DNA of 64,000 nt from Alphaproteobacteria bacterium (lineage in GTDB: Bacteria > Pseudomonadota > Alphaproteobacteria > RF32 > CAG-239), in assembly GCA_015062235.1 (NCBI GenBank), contig SUUZ01000010.1, forward strand, positions 1 through 64,000, in the 5' to 3' direction. Both the position numbers and the translations under genes were made by a program. This document shows positions 63,311-64,000 of the stretch, piece by piece. The notes under the pieces were generated by a model. That model saw only the letters and a list, made by a program, of their open reading frames with translations, did no database searches and was not told where the DNA came from. Each line of letters starts with the position of its first letter. Positions within the stretch are counted from its first letter, which is position 1.

Positions 63311-64000
63311 CTAAAAATTTCCTGTTTTCAAAAACTTGACCACGGCATCACAAATATTTTTATTTTCTAAAGTATTACAATGATGGTCTTTAATTTCAAT
63401 AATGTCTTTAGCTTTTGTATCGCTTTTTATATCACCAGAATCTTTTGATACCATACGTGTCAAAGTAAAAATTTCTAATATTTTTTCAACTAATGATTTA
63501 TTACTCAGAATAATTCCATTTTCAATCTCTGTTAACGGGGGAATGTTTTGCATGTTTTCAGGTGCAAGATCGGCTCCCATAGGTCCTATTATAAAATTGG
63601 TTAGATCATTTTCGCTTAATTTTTTTAACAGTTTACTTCCATATGCATATGGAGCAATTTGTACTGCACGTCCCATCTTGAGCCTTGTTTGCCATTCTGC
63701 TTTATCTGCAAACAACATTTGTAGCACGGCATTACCAGCCCCATATGACACAAAAGAAACAGTATCAACATCTTCTAAGTGATTCAAAAAGAAGTGAAAT
63801 TGTTTCACATGGGCTTGTAAATCTTTTTGTGAAGATGGATAATTTACTGCTGCTGCCATAAAACCATCTTGTAAAGCCCTTCGCCACAGAGGCTTAAAAA
63901 CATTTTTCGACTGTCCTATTGAGTGTATCATAATAATCATATGTCCCTTTTGGCGAGCAAGTTCATATGCTTCAATATATCTTACAAAAGCACTACGGCA
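63311..64000 (-). CDS. Alpha/beta-hydrolase-like protein, 5' end outside the window
   Basis: The frame is open from the stop at 63311 to the window edge, so the start lies beyond 64000. The internal ATG at 63940 has a poorly spaced ribosome site and would cut into the first conserved strand, RQKGHMIIMIHSIG, the place of the HG oxyanion motif in alpha/beta hydrolases. LWRRALQDGFMAAAVNYP and FVSYGAGNAVLQML follow the fold of a short hydrolase domain. At the nucleophile elbow the pattern is S-Y-G-A-G, with Gly in place of the catalytic Ser, so enzyme activity is doubtful. A late His (KDHHCNTLENKNI) is present. The layout recalls small DUF3530-like hydrolases; this is tentative. Confidence 0.6.
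   Translation of the reverse strand, partial: CRSAFVRYIEAYELARQKGHMIIMIHSIGQSKNVFKPLWRRALQDGFMAAAVNYPSSQKDLQAHVKQFHFFLNHLEDVDTVSFVSYGAGNAVLQMLFADKAEWQTRLKMGRAVQIAPYAYGSKLLKKLSENDLTNFIIGPMGADLAPENMQNIPPLTEIENGIILSNKSLVEKILEIFTLTRMVSKDSGDIKSDTKAKDIIEIKDHHCNTLENKNICDAVVKFLKTGNF

Noticed and set aside
1..64000. tRNA or rRNA genes.
   Set aside because: I saw no cloverleaf-like or conserved rRNA stretches in the intergenic regions.

Overview
The window is AT-rich bacterial DNA, almost fully coding. It is dominated by two envelope machines: an IncI-plasmid-like type IVb pilus (minus strand, about 0.3-11.5 kb) and a greatly enlarged VirB-type type IV secretion system (T4SS; plus strand, about 11.6-13.8 kb and 18.1-63.2 kb). 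Five VirB6-like proteins, two VirB8-like proteins and a SPOR domain of alphaproteobacterial style suggest an uncultured, low-GC, probably host-associated alphaproteobacterium. The taxonomic call is inference. Ordinary chromosomal genes (xerD, aroK, mtnN, luxS, a ROK kinase) lie between the two T4SS parts, and no replication gene, relaxase or VirD4 coupling protein is visible. I therefore read this as a chromosomal locus rather than a conjugative plasmid.

Layout. (1) 0.3-11.5 kb, minus strand: an OmpA-like protein, then PilL/TcpQ-like, PilN secretin, PilO, PilP, PilQ ATPase, PilR, a pilin paralogue without a prepilin leader, and a major type IVb pilin with its own promoter. (2) 11.65-13.77 kb: a solitary VirB6-like gene. 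(3) 13.8-17.9 kb: housekeeping genes and an intergenic region rich in palindromic repeats. (4) 18.1-23.3 kb: three tandem genes sharing a VirB2-like two-helix module; the third carries it inside a 1275-residue coiled-coil protein. (5) 23.4-26.2 kb: VirB3 and VirB4. (6) 26.2-35.5 kb: six exported, mostly coiled-coil proteins in the position usually held by VirB5. (7) 35.5-47.9 kb: VirB8a, VirB7, VirB8b, VirB9 with a SPOR domain, a VirB10 function split over two repeat-rich proteins of 1106 and 1529 residues, and VirB11. (8) 48-52.9 kb: four accessory genes, including a secretin-like lipoprotein. (9) 52.9-54.1 kb: a double-HTH regulator with a degenerate S24-like domain, and a divergent control region. 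(10) 54.1-63.2 kb: a small membrane protein and four tandem VirB6-like proteins, one with a cysteine-peptidase-like insertion. (11) The right edge holds a truncated alpha/beta-hydrolase-like gene.

How it may work together. VirB4 and VirB11 would energise the system; VirB3, VirB6 and VirB8 form the inner-membrane part, VirB7, VirB9 and VirB10 the outer-membrane core, and the VirB2-like proteins the pilus. The unusual parts are mainly periplasmic: long coiled coils, 17-residue repeats, peptidoglycan-binding or peptidoglycan-cleaving candidates and a secretin-like lipoprotein. They suggest an envelope-spanning apparatus with a large periplasmic scaffold. A 42-bp promoter block present upstream of both VirB6 loci, with one mismatch, indicates that the distant parts are co-regulated, possibly by the neighbouring regulator.
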